From JAGTVG01 sp942491935 (GTDB lineage: Bacteria > Bacteroidota > Bacteroidia > Cytophagales > Cyclobacteriaceae), in the NCBI GenBank assembly GCA_942491935.1, contig CALOCZ010000056.1:1-64000 (forward strand): a DNA stretch of 64,000 nucleotides. Direction: 5' to 3'. Shown piece by piece: positions 7,928 to 16,627 of the stretch; positions within the stretch are counted from its first letter, which is position 1, and each line of letters starts with the position of its first letter. Below the pieces are notes generated by a model that had not been told where the DNA came from, did no database searches, and was given only the letters and a program-made list of their open reading frames with translations. A program made the translations under genes and the position numbers.

Positions 7928-8623
7928 TTACCGTTGAGCAACAAGAATGTACTGGTATTGCAGACTACTGTTATCAATTTCAAGTATTCTGAAACCTGCT
8001 GATTTTACCTCGGTAATAGCTTTGGTTATGGGTACTTTTATAGAATCATCCGGGCCAACAGGTATATCCCCGACTTTATAATCAACAATCATGATCTTTC
8101 CATTCTTCTTTAAACCGTTGATAACTTTTTTCAGGTAATTAATCCTGTCATCAATAAAACAATAGGTGTTTATTATTATTACCCAATCTGTTTCGTTAGC
8201 AGCCAGTCTGGGATCATCCGGGTATGACAATCGAGTTGTCAACCGATTGGCTATTTCAGGAGAAAGTTCAGATTTTCTTTCCTCGATATAATCTATGGCC
8301 TTCTGATCAATGTCAATGCCAATAACTGATCCGCCTTTCTTTATAATCCGAACTGCAAAATAACCTGTGCCAGTTCCAATATCTGCTACCACAAGATTAC
8401 TTATATTGCCCATTTTAGATATAACCATTTCAGGATTCTGCCAGGTAACCCTTCCAGGATCTTCACTTTCCTGCATAAGTATATCAAAATCTTCTATGGG
8501 AATCTGCCCTGAGATTTTTGAATCAATGGTGTCTTCCGGAAATTCATTCGTTTTTTTATCAGGTTGAGGAGGCATGCAACCAATTATGAGGCAAAAAAAG
8601 ATATATTGAAAATACCTGTACAT
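7928..8623 (-). CDS. Class I SAM-dependent methyltransferase with lipoprotein signal
   Basis: The 231-residue protein starts with a short hydrophobic segment and a lipobox-like L-I-I-G-C at residues 12-16, then a polar linker rich in Pro and Lys. The rest is a Rossmann methyltransferase: V-V-A-D-I-G-T-G-T-G-Y-F near residues 80-91, G-I-D-I-D (motif II) and an I-I-I-N-T-Y segment (motif IV). Methyltransferase family membership is clear; the substrate is not. A lipid-anchored periplasmic location would separate it from cytoplasmic SAM, which is odd. It is 6 bases upstream of the DUF4105 gene in the same direction and is probably in the same operon. Confidence 0.72.
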   Translation of the reverse strand: MYRYFQYIFFCLIIGCMPPQPDKKTNEFPEDTIDSKISGQIPIEDFDILMQESEDPGRVTWQNPEMVISKMGNISNLVVADIGTGTGYFAVRIIKKGGSVIGIDIDQKAIDYIEERKSELSPEIANRLTTRLSYPDDPRLAANETDWVIIINTYCFIDDRINYLKKVINGLKKNGKIMIVDYKVGDIPVGPDDSIKVPITKAITEVKSAGFRILEIDNSSLQYQYILVAQR

Positions 8624-8689
8624 AGAATTAATTTAAAAATATATCATTTTTAGCATATACTTAAAATCAATTGAATAAAAAACATGAGA

Positions 8690-8956
8690 TCATAAGGAGA
8701 TGATCCCATCTATTGTATAAGCTTTCTTATATATTTCTATGACCTCTTCACTGGACATAACCCTATGCTTCTTGGAGAAACTGATATATTTTCCTGTTTT
8801 CGATGGTTTTGGATCAAATTGGATGTCTGGAAAAAGGTTCCTGAAATCCTCAGATCTCTCCGAAGGTACAATGAATTTAAATAAATATAAAGTAGGAAAT
8901 CTATAATGATCCTGGAGTTGTTTCCTGAAGTCGTCAAAATTGGACTGATCTTTCAT
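8690..8956 (-). CDS. DUF493 (YbeD-like) protein
   Basis: The 88-residue protein has the compact ferredoxin-like fold pattern of DUF493: F-R-K-Q-L, a Y-L-F-K-F-I-V strand, a second strand with K-Y-I-S-F-S and a final helix V-I-E-I-Y-K-K-A. In Escherichia coli the homologue YbeD sits next to lipB, but lipB here is 12 kb away. The family has an ACT-like allosteric fold and no known catalytic residues. It is monocistronic by position, with 66 bases before the methyltransferase gene. Confidence 0.8.
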   Translation of the reverse strand: MKDQSNFDDFRKQLQDHYRFPTLYLFKFIVPSERSEDFRNLFPDIQFDPKPSKTGKYISFSKKHRVMSSEEVIEIYKKAYTIDGIISL

Positions 8957-9096
8957 TACATTGTTTAAAGTTATTAAACAGAAAGTTATTAGATCACTTA
9001 TCCATTAAATAGATAAAATCCGATTCTAATATCTATATTCTCGATCTTAGGGTAATTACTTTCTAGTATACTTTATTTAAGAATAATCTTTGAATT

Positions 9097-11205
9097 TTAG
9101 AAAAATCGGTATCTTTCATCTACAATATCTGAATATTCTTTAAGCGTTTCAGATGTTAAAAATGAAGTTCTGCTTGATCGCCTTTGTAATAATTGGTTTT
9201 TATAACTTGTATAATCAGCAATTTCAGGAGGTTCTATCAAAGAATTCAGTTGAATGATAACCACACCATCATTTTCGATGATAGGTTCTGAAGTTTCCCC
9301 TTCATTTAAAGAAAATATTGTCCCTACAGCAATTGGTGCAAATCCTATATTGGGTATCGAGTTTGATGATAATTTTATATCAAATGATTCGTATACCCTG
9401 GCATCACTACCATATTTTTCAGCAATTTCATCAAGCGTTCCATCAAGGTCATTCAATTTCTGTACGATTTGCTCAGCCTTCAATTCATTTTTAACCTTGG
9501 GAGTCAGTTGAACCCTGACATCTTCAATGTCTGCTGGACCTTCTTCTGTTTTGTCCGTTAACACAGCAATAATATATTGGTCATCCAATTCAAAAACAGT
9601 TGAGGCCTGATCTAAGGATGCTTCCAGAAAAGCCCATCTTACTATCTCTCGGGCATCTCCCAGTCCACCTATTCTTCGATCATCTTTTTTCAAATCCTTT
9701 GCGTCATTTATGGTTAATGAATCATTGGCGGCATTCCGATCAAACTCTTCACGATTTGCTGTAAGACTTGCAAAATAATCTGCTTTTCGAAATGCTTCAT
9801 CACGTGTTATATCACTGGCACTAATTTCCCGCTCAATGGTAGCTACCTTAAATAATTTGTTTGTTTTCTTTGCTGTAACGTTAATTACATGGTAACCAAA
9901 TTCTGTCTCTATTACCCGCGGAATGAGGCCTTCGCTAGTCCTTGAAAATACAGCATCAGCAAATGGCTTAACCATTCTATTTTGATCAAACCAGCCAAGA
10001 TCTCCTCCTGCAGAACTACTGGGATCATCACTGTTATCTCTGGCAATCAGAGCAAAATTGGCTCCATTCCTGATCTGGTTTAATAATCTTTGTGCTTCCT
10101 GCCTTGCATTATTTTTATCTGCGGTACTTTCCGATTCGGGTTTAATAAGGATATGACTTGCTCTAGCATAAAATAAGGTGTCTTCAAGAACTTCAGTGAC
10201 CTTATTGACTATATAGTTCCCTGATTGAAGATATGGGCCTATAACGTAACCCGCTGTTAAATTATCCAATTCATTTCTTACCCTTGCAGGGAGTTGGCCA
10301 ATGGTATAGGTTCCAAACGGTGAATCCCCGTCAGTGTTTATCCTTGCGTAAATCGAATCATCATCAATTATTGCAAACTCTTTAGCCAATTTATCCATCT
10401 CGTCCATGAAGAATAAGGAGTCGTCTGAGGAAGGTACAATTGGGAAACTAACATATATAATAGATCGGGTATCTTCGTTTTGATAACTTTTCTGATGTTC
10501 AGAAAGATATTTTTCAAGATCACTGTCAGTAACGGTAACTGTGGTATCACTTAAGGAATAATAAGGGATGTAAAGATATTTTATCTCAGCTACTCCATTC
10601 TCCTGTTGATATTGCTGTTCGGCTTCAACCTCCGTAACGTAATCAGTATTTATAAGTAGATTGTCATATTTTAACCTGAGCCTCGAAGGTTCAAGATTAC
10701 TTTCAAAAAGATACCAACCTGCTTGTTGCTGGGGGGGCATCTGATTGATCTGCTGTAAGTATATCACAATTTGCTCCCTGTCAAACTGACCAGTTTCCGG
10801 ATTGGTAAAGGCCTGTACCAGATCAGGATGAATATTTTTTCCCTGAACCATATCAACGAGTTCCTCTTCCGTAACAGATAATCCAAGTTCATCGTATTCC
10901 TTCTGAAAAGCTTTTTTTACAATCAAGTAATCCCAGGCTTGTTGCCTGATGGCTATCATTTCATTTTCAGAAGGATTACGACCAAAATTCAAACTATAAT
11001 TATATTTCAACTCTTCTATCTGCTGAATATATTCTTGATGACTTATCTTCTGTCCCGCAATTTCTCCTACTTCTGCCTTGTTTTTACCCAGTATTACTGA
11101 ATTTGGCCCAAGTATATCTCCACCCACAAGGAACAGAATTAATCCAAATGCAATTATTCCAACCGCTAACCCAGTTTTTTCTCTTATTTTACTAATTAGT
11201 GCCAT
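9097..11205 (-). CDS. ppiD: Periplasmic peptidyl-prolyl isomerase / chaperone (PpiD-like)
   Basis: The 702-residue protein begins MALISKIREKTG, has one transmembrane helix at about residues 13-33, and then a SurA_N-like chaperone region (helical, Gln- and Glu-rich, residues 40-240). A parvulin-type PPIase domain spans about residues 345-440, starting R-A-S-H-I-L-I-K and ending E-F-G-Y-H-V-I-N-V. The C-terminal half repeats a second, degenerate parvulin-like segment. This is the PpiD/SurA layout: a membrane-anchored foldase that receives proteins leaving the Sec channel. It has its own promoter and is followed by nothing in the same direction for 130 bases. Confidence 0.9.
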   Translation of the reverse strand: MALISKIREKTGLAVGIIAFGLILFLVGGDILGPNSVILGKNKAEVGEIAGQKISHQEYIQQIEELKYNYSLNFGRNPSENEMIAIRQQAWDYLIVKKAFQKEYDELGLSVTEEELVDMVQGKNIHPDLVQAFTNPETGQFDREQIVIYLQQINQMPPQQQAGWYLFESNLEPSRLRLKYDNLLINTDYVTEVEAEQQYQQENGVAEIKYLYIPYYSLSDTTVTVTDSDLEKYLSEHQKSYQNEDTRSIIYVSFPIVPSSDDSLFFMDEMDKLAKEFAIIDDDSIYARINTDGDSPFGTYTIGQLPARVRNELDNLTAGYVIGPYLQSGNYIVNKVTEVLEDTLFYARASHILIKPESESTADKNNARQEAQRLLNQIRNGANFALIARDNSDDPSSSAGGDLGWFDQNRMVKPFADAVFSRTSEGLIPRVIETEFGYHVINVTAKKTNKLFKVATIEREISASDITRDEAFRKADYFASLTANREEFDRNAANDSLTINDAKDLKKDDRRIGGLGDAREIVRWAFLEASLDQASTVFELDDQYIIAVLTDKTEEGPADIEDVRVQLTPKVKNELKAEQIVQKLNDLDGTLDEIAEKYGSDARVYESFDIKLSSNSIPNIGFAPIAVGTIFSLNEGETSEPIIENDGVVIIQLNSLIEPPEIADYTSYKNQLLQRRSSRTSFLTSETLKEYSDIVDERYRFF

Positions 11206-11225
11206 TCTACGTATATTAAGTGGCG

Positions 11226-11255
11226 CAAAAATATATACATTAATAGTAAACTCAA
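11226..11255 (-). promoter_or_regulatory. Bacteroidota-type promoter of the PpiD gene
   Basis: On the minus strand TTG (complement of 11253-11255) is followed after exactly 19 bases by TATTTTTG (complement of 11226-11233), which fits the Bacteroidota housekeeping consensus TTG-N19-21-TAnnTTTG. The -7 element ends 20 bases before the start codon at 11205. Confidence 0.6.
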
Positions 11256-11285
11256 AATTTGAAGGTAGGCATTATGTGTCAACTA

Positions 11286-12560
11286 CTAATCCTTGCTCTG
11301 AAGCAAGGACATTTTTACGAGGTTTATTCTGTTTTCTTCAATCGATACTATGTGAAATTTGAATGGTTCAATAACAATATCCTGATTTAGTGAAGGAATA
11401 TCTTCAGTGATGGACAAAATCAACCCTCCTATTGTATCATAATCACCCAATGGCAAATTCCAATTATACTTTTCATTCAAATAATCTATCTCATGTCTGG
11501 CACTGATAAGATAACTGTCGTCATCTAATTTATGCTCAACCAAATCCTGTTCATCATGTTCATCTTCGATCTCACCAAATATCTCTTCTATGATATCCTC
11601 TATTGTTACTATCCCTGAAGTACCTCCAAACTCATCAACAACCAGAGCCAATGATTTTCTTTCTGTTATAAACTGAACAAGTAGTTCATTAGCCAAAAGT
11701 GTCTCAGGAACAATAATTACGGGTGACAAAATGCTTTCAATATCTTTAGGCTTTTTAAACAATTCCAGTGAATGTCAATATCCAATTATTTCATCAATAG
11801 ATTCTTTGTAAACAAGTATTTTAGATAAGCCACTCTCAACAAACTCATTTCTGAGTGTTTCAATATCACTGTTCAATTCAATAGCTACAATTTCTGTACG
11901 CGGGATCATACATTCTCTTAGTTTAACCGTTTTGAATTCGAGCGCATTGTTAAAAATCTTAGTGTCAATATCAAATTTTCCTTCAACCTTGTCTTCGACG
12001 AATTTACTTTGAATAAACTCATTAAGATCAGTTAGGCTAAATACGGGTTCATCTTCCTTAAAATTCAGATGTAATACTTTGATAATTAAATATTTTGACA
12101 ATCCAACAATCCCGTAAACTACCGGATATAAAATGAAATATATAATGATTAGAGGAATGGCAAATACACTCAGCAAGAAATTCGGATTTATCCTGAAAAT
12201 TATTTTTGGTAAAAATTCAGCGGTTAGAAGCACGATCAATGTGGCAAGAATTGTCTGAATTATTAATATTAGAGATTGATTATTCAGATATTCTGGCAGT
12301 ATATCTGATAAGATAGGCTCAATCAAATTCGCCATAAATATTCCATATACAACAAGAGAAAGTGTATTACCTATTAAGGTAGTCCCAATAAAATGAGCTT
12401 GATTTTTAGTAAATCTGGATAAAATTTTACCTGCTATAGAACCACGTTCCTTTTCAAGGGCGATATGTAACCGGTCAGATGAAATAAAGGCTATTTCAAT
12501 CCCGGAGAAAAAACTGGAAAATACTAAAGAAACAAGAATTAAAATTATGGAATTATCCAT
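11286..12560 (-). pseudogene. GldE/CorC-like CNNM-CBS membrane protein, interrupted by an in-frame TGA
   Basis: One frame of 425 codons runs through with a single TGA at 11775-11777. The upstream part (261 residues) has three to four membrane helices of the DUF21/CNNM domain, including F-S-G-I-E-I-A-F and T-A-E-F-L-P-K, and the first CBS motif (R-E-C-M-I-P-R-T-E-I). The downstream part continues H-S-L-E-L-F-K-K-P-K, then the second CBS unit (A-L-V-V-D-E-F-G-G-T-S-G-I-V-T-I-E-D) and the CorC_HlyC domain. The parts join without shift or loss, so only the TGA breaks the gene. GldE-type proteins are linked to gliding and Mg/Co transport. The TGA may be a nonsense mutation or a base error; total length fits the family (about 430). 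Confidence 0.75.
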
Positions 12561-12574
12561 TTTTCTTTGAATAA

Positions 12575-12742
12575 TTACTTTTTGTTTTTCGCCCTATTAT
12601 AAGCAAAAACAAGATATATTACGAATGTAAGCATAAAAATCCAATAAGATTCCTGAAATCCAACGGTTATGGTTTGATGGGTTCCAATTATTAAACCAAC
12701 AATGATAAGTGAAAATAATATTGTGCTGAGTCGCTTATTCAT
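12575..12742 (-). CDS. Small two-helix membrane protein in the LptC-GldE cluster
   Basis: A 55-residue frame runs from an ATG (complement of 12740-12742) to a TAA at 12575-12577. It has two hydrophobic helices (about residues 7-21 and 33-48) separated by a short polar loop and ends in a basic tail (N-R-A-K-N-K-K). Its start overlaps the end of lptC by 8 bases and its stop is 14 bases before the GldE-like start, so it appears translationally coupled. The tight packing and membrane profile support a real gene; I do not recognise the family. Confidence 0.65.
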   Translation of the reverse strand: MNKRLSTILFSLIIVGLIIGTHQTITVGFQESYWIFMLTFVIYLVFAYNRAKNKK

Positions 12743-13262
12743 CTAAATATATGGTCCCTCTCATCTCCTCCAAGGTCCACCAGGAAAAATCCTGTTTTGC
12801 CTCTAAGCCTTCACCCATTATTATCTCTCCTTCTGTTTCGATCCTGACAAACTTATTTGTATAGACAATTTCATCATCGGGAACCCAGAAAAGTTCTTCT
12901 GTATTAAGTTGTTCCTTATTGGCTATATTCCTAACAATAACATTTCCAAGAGCTCGCCATTTATCCTCTTTTGCATAATAATAGCAGTAATTGGCTTCTA
13001 GATTGGATGACAGGGATCCATCAGCTTCATAAAATTCGAGATAAATCCCTTCCTTGAATTCACGGTCATTGTTTTCAAATTCCAATTGTTTTGGGGCCTG
13101 TAGTTTTATTCTAACTACTGATGAATCACTATAATAGGTTGTGGCATTGGTCAATTCAAGAATTGGTCCTTCATAGATGGGCATTTCACTTTCCTCATGA
13201 ACTTCATTACACCCCATCCAGATGAAAACAATAGGTAGTAAATATAAAAGCCTGTATTCCAT
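12735..13262 (-). CDS. lptC: LPS export protein LptC (lipoprotein form)
   Basis: From the ATG at 13262 the protein starts with a hydrophobic signal and a lipobox-like W-M-G-C, then a single curved beta domain with A-T-T-Y-Y-S-D-S-S-V-V-R, A-D-G-S-L-S-S-N-L-E-A-N-Y and a G-N-V-I-V-R-N segment, typical of LptC. LptC bridges LptB2FG and LptA in lipopolysaccharide transport. A longer frame starts six codons upstream at 13280, but that start lies inside a terminator hairpin, so 13262 is preferred. Bacteroidota LptC proteins are often lipid-anchored. LptB is encoded at 37.2-37.9 kb. Confidence 0.83.
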   Translation of the reverse strand: MEYRLLYLLPIVFIWMGCNEVHEESEMPIYEGPILELTNATTYYSDSSVVRIKLQAPKQLEFENNDREFKEGIYLEFYEADGSLSSNLEANYCYYYAKEDKWRALGNVIVRNIANKEQLNTEELFWVPDDEIVYTNKFVRIETEGEIIMGEGLEAKQDFSWWTLEEMRGTIYLDE

Positions 13263-13267
13263 AAATG

Positions 13268-13297
13268 AAAAAACGGTCAATTAGCTAAAATTGACCG
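13268..13297 (-). terminator. Rho-independent terminator after the TPR gene, abutting lptC
   Basis: On the minus strand a nine-base perfect stem (CGGTCAATT with AATTGACCG, plus strand 13274-13282 and 13289-13297) closes a six-base loop and is followed by six T residues (complement of 13268-13273). The T-run ends only five bases before the lptC start codon. It would stop transcripts coming from coaX, the barrel and the TPR gene. Confidence 0.8.
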
Positions 13298-13321
13298 CTA
13301 TTTATTGAAAATTTCAATTGA

Positions 13322-14623
13322 TTAATCTCTTCTTTGAATGGTTACGACTTCATTGATCCAACAACCAACCTTAATAGGCTGTCCTACTTCCATATTATAG
13401 GTGAAGATTTCTTCCATTAAGGGGAACTGGGCCTTGGCACTTCTCATGGCCTCTTGATCGCCTGCTTTTCTATACATTTCATATGCAGCAAAGTAAACTG
13501 CTCTATCTTCAACTATATTTTGTCCTTTTTTACAATCACTATAGCTTGTATAATACAAATTACCTATCAAAGTCCATGCTTTTTTCAAGGAAGGATCTGC
13601 AGTTAATGCCATTTTAGCAAAATCCCTTGCGGCCGACTTTTTGTCTTGCCTGCTCTTGATATCCGCCTGCTTAAAGTATATATCAGCAATTTTGACATTA
13701 TCTTCGGTTAATTTCACTGCCTCGCCATAATATTGTAAAGCCAAATCAAAATCACCGCTGGCATAAGATCTGTCACCAATTAGTTTGGCTAGACCAAAAT
13801 TTGGCTCTTGTTCAAACATCACTCTAACTGCTTCAAGGAAAATCGGCGAATCAAGACATTTGCCAGCCATTGATAGTTTAAATATGTTTTTAGCCAGTTT
13901 CAAATCGCTTGGATCCTCTTGAAGTTTAGGCCCTAGAGTATTCTGAATAAAATCGCAGTCGACTTTAACAGTAGCTGCCAATAATTTATCTACGTTGTCA
14001 TTTATAATTTCAAGCCGGTCAACATTTTTCCCCTGATCAATCTTAAATTGTATTATCTCAACGATTTCATCATATATTTCAAGCACCTGTTCATCGGAAA
14101 TGCTACCCCCAGTTAATTTATATCGCCTGATAATGTCCATATAGGACAATAAGTTCTGATCCCATACATTATTTTTATTGAGTTCAAATGTCTTTTGATA
14201 CAACTCAAAAAGCTCCTGATATTTTTCCTTATCGTCTTTAAAGAATTTGTATGCCGTGAAAGCTTTCCGGTTCAATACTGCAGCCTCGTCGTTGAAATAA
14301 TTTATTCTAAGATCATACATTAAGATAGCCGAATCCTGATATACTTTCTTTTTACTTTCATCCTTCTCAGACTCCACCAGATTCTCATAGATTTTAGCAC
14401 CATTAATATAAATGGATTCATTTAAATCAGGTGCGTTGACTAATAACCAGGATAATGGTGGTACAGCAAGCTTATAATTGCCAAGTTTCATCATATCAGT
14501 GTATATGACATTCTTCTCCTCAGCAGTTTGTCTGTCTTCCGGCCAATTCCAGCCTGGTGTTTGTGCGAAAACATAGCTAAATCCAACAAGAATAATTGCA
14601 AGTGTTAAAAACGTAGATTTCAT
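13322..14623 (-). CDS. Exported TPR repeat protein
   Basis: From the ATG at 14623 the protein has a clear signal peptide (MKSTFLTLAII to V-F-A-Q) and then about 400 residues of helical repeats. The C-terminal third contains recognisable TPR units (A-L-Q-Y-Y-G-E-A-V-K-L, K-K-A-W-T-L-I-G-N-L-Y-Y and Y-F-A-A-Y-E-M-Y-R-K-A-G). A frame starting 45 bases earlier would overlap the barrel gene and lacks a signal peptide at its start, so I chose the later ATG. It probably acts in the periplasm as a scaffold. The gene lies between an outer-membrane barrel and LptC, a conserved Bacteroidota order. Confidence 0.78.
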   Translation of the reverse strand: MKSTFLTLAIILVGFSYVFAQTPGWNWPEDRQTAEEKNVIYTDMMKLGNYKLAVPPLSWLLVNAPDLNESIYINGAKIYENLVESEKDESKKKVYQDSAILMYDLRINYFNDEAAVLNRKAFTAYKFFKDDKEKYQELFELYQKTFELNKNNVWDQNLLSYMDIIRRYKLTGGSISDEQVLEIYDEIVEIIQFKIDQGKNVDRLEIINDNVDKLLAATVKVDCDFIQNTLGPKLQEDPSDLKLAKNIFKLSMAGKCLDSPIFLEAVRVMFEQEPNFGLAKLIGDRSYASGDFDLALQYYGEAVKLTEDNVKIADIYFKQADIKSRQDKKSAARDFAKMALTADPSLKKAWTLIGNLYYTSYSDCKKGQNIVEDRAVYFAAYEMYRKAGDQEAMRSAKAQFPLMEEIFTYNMEVGQPIKVGCWINEVVTIQRRD

Positions 14624-14633
14624 GACATATAAT

Positions 14634-15914
14634 TTAATCCATTTTCCTCCTATAAAACCAAATATCATTAACAGTCAATCCCAATGAAAATCGTATATAA
14701 TTTTCAGAAATTGCTGTTGTCAAGCTTCCATCTCTCTGACCATATTGCAATGCCAAATTTACTAAAGAAGCTTGACCTACAGGTAAAGATACACCAAAAT
14801 TTATACCAAAATCATAAATCTGATCATTATTGACCACATATGGAGTCCTTTCATAATACAATCCAGTACGGTAAATAATCCTTTTCATATAGCTGGTTAC
14901 AGAGTTAGCATCCGGGGTTAACTCAAATCCTAAACTCCCTCTATAACTATCTGATAATAAAGGAGATTCCCCACTGTAATTCTTATAAGATGTCCACTCC
15001 TGAACTATAAAATCAGCACTCATTATCCACTTTATACCCTTTACAAAAGATATACCAAAACCGTATTTCTGGGGAAGCACAATTGTTGTTTTCAAATTAT
15101 CTATAATTGTATCAGAAGACAGCGTAATTCCAGTACCTTTTTGCTGTCTATCGAGTAATTCGTATACTGTTGTGTTCAGGTCTGCTTGAAGCTCATATAA
15201 TCCACCAAAGTATAAGGCTGATGTTTCACCAGTTTTCAGCCGATATGAAGCCCCAAATGAAAAATTTACATCCCTCACCCTTATATTTTCCACCAATGCT
15301 GAATTGTAGGAATAAGGCTGGTCAAGTTCAATTACGGTTTCATTGTCAAAGTTGCCAAACAAATATGATATCTTAACACCAAGCGATAGGTTATTTAATA
15401 CACGAATACCGTGTGACCAGAATAAATTGTTCAAACCACCATCTCCTTTGAAATTATAAATAGCACTTTCACCATCTGTCGCATTTACATTGCTAGTAGT
15501 TACTATATTATAATTGGCATAACTATACGGTACCAGACCAAAGCCACTTATCCATCTGCCTCTTTTTATTGGGAACGCCAATGCCAGGTACATTAAATTG
15601 CCGGATCCATTACGTTGGGTTAAATCATTTTGTGTAATAGAGCGGGTTTCTCCAGTATATCCAGCTTCGAAAGTAGTGAATGATTCTTTTACTCCAAGTA
15701 AAGCTGGATTCATTAAATTAAAATGCCTGGTATTGGGGTATCCGAGCGATACACCGCCCATGCTCACGTTAGAAACCAGATAGGGTTGAATAATCTCACC
15801 GATCCCTAAGGCGGAATAGGGGGATTGCGAAGACTGGGCAAAAAGAATGTTGCTGGAAAGCAACAAAACTCCCACTATCAATCTATACCTTACGCTTCCG
15901 GTTATTATACTCAT
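14634..15914 (-). CDS. Outer-membrane beta-barrel protein, OmpP1/FadL-like
   Basis: The 426-residue protein has an N-terminal export signal (hydrophobic core near residues 12-24, ending F-A-Q) followed by the conserved start of this barrel family: S-P-Y-S-A-L-G-I-G-E, then N-V-S-M-G-G-V-S-L-G and M-N-P-A-L-L-G. The rest alternates short aromatic strands and Gly-rich turns, ending F-S-L-G-L-T-V-N-D-I-W. It is probably an outer-membrane channel or assembly partner. Its start overlaps the end of coaX by 32 bases. A TTG 11 codons in gives a shorter alternative start that keeps the signal core. Confidence 0.75.
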   Translation of the reverse strand: MSIITGSVRYRLIVGVLLLSSNILFAQSSQSPYSALGIGEIIQPYLVSNVSMGGVSLGYPNTRHFNLMNPALLGVKESFTTFEAGYTGETRSITQNDLTQRNGSGNLMYLALAFPIKRGRWISGFGLVPYSYANYNIVTTSNVNATDGESAIYNFKGDGGLNNLFWSHGIRVLNNLSLGVKISYLFGNFDNETVIELDQPYSYNSALVENIRVRDVNFSFGASYRLKTGETSALYFGGLYELQADLNTTVYELLDRQQKGTGITLSSDTIIDNLKTTIVLPQKYGFGISFVKGIKWIMSADFIVQEWTSYKNYSGESPLLSDSYRGSLGFELTPDANSVTSYMKRIIYRTGLYYERTPYVVNNDQIYDFGINFGVSLPVGQASLVNLALQYGQRDGSLTTAISENYIRFSLGLTVNDIWFYRRKMD

Positions 15915-16608
15915 AAATACTTAAAAGTCCCAAGAGAACCATATTTGGGATTGCAAAGATGCTGCGTTTTATTTTAGATTCAAAAAAAATCGATGCTCCT
16001 CCACTCATAAATATTGTTAAATCATCAAATTTTTCTTCATATTGTTCAATTATACCATTAATCTCAGCTATAGTCCCATTTATTACACCGCTTAAAATAG
16101 AACTTTTAGTACTATCCCCTATGACGGGTGTATTTTCTTCAAAGGATACTTTCGGAAGATTTGCAGTATATGCATGTAATGCTTTAAATTTCATTTCCAA
16201 CCCAGGGGATATTCCACCACCAAGATAAATTCCATCTTTCCTGATAAAGTCATATGTAATGCAAGTGCCTGCATCAATCACAAGTATATTCTTATTCGGA
16301 TTTTGCTCCCAGGCATAGGCTATTACGGCTTTTCGGTCAATGCCAAGTGTTGAAGGAGTTTTATAATCGAGTTTAAAAGGCAAGGGCGTTTCCGCATCAA
16401 TTAAATAAATTGGCACCTCAGTTATAGCTTCCCGCAATTTCTCAATGGAGAAATTAACAGATCCAATTACAACCCTAAGTGGTTTCAATCTATTTACGGT
16501 TTGTATAATCTCATCAATAGACTCATTTTGATAGATTTTATTTAACTTTCCATTATTAAATAAACCTAACTTCGTAAAAGTATTTCCTGAATCTATTATT
16601 AAAACCAA
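15883..16608 (-). CDS. coaX: Type III pantothenate kinase CoaX
   Basis: The 241-residue protein starts (at a TTG) M-V-L-I-I-D-S-G-N-T-F-T-K, the ATP-binding motif of CoaX, and carries L-G-I-D-R-K-A, V-I-D-A-G-T-C-I-T-Y-D and G-G-G-I-S-P-G-L-E-M-K. It phosphorylates pantothenate as the first step of coenzyme A synthesis, using ATP and a monovalent cation. The 19-base gap to the divergent anmK means that any promoter lies partly inside anmK; CAAAGCTA at 16631-16638 (TAGCTTTG on the coding strand) is a candidate -7 element. Confidence 0.92.
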   Translation of the reverse strand: MVLIIDSGNTFTKLGLFNNGKLNKIYQNESIDEIIQTVNRLKPLRVVIGSVNFSIEKLREAITEVPIYLIDAETPLPFKLDYKTPSTLGIDRKAVIAYAWEQNPNKNILVIDAGTCITYDFIRKDGIYLGGGISPGLEMKFKALHAYTANLPKVSFEENTPVIGDSTKSSILSGVINGTIAEINGIIEQYEEKFDDLTIFMSGGASIFFESKIKRSIFAIPNMVLLGLLSIYEYNNRKRKV

Positions 16609-16627
16609 AATTTCTAAGATTGTTGAT

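Noticed and set aside
11740..11780. TGA in the GldE-like gene as a selenocysteine codon
   Set aside because: No stable hairpin of bacterial SECIS type follows the TGA within 40 bases, no selenocysteine genes are visible, and the family is not known to use it.
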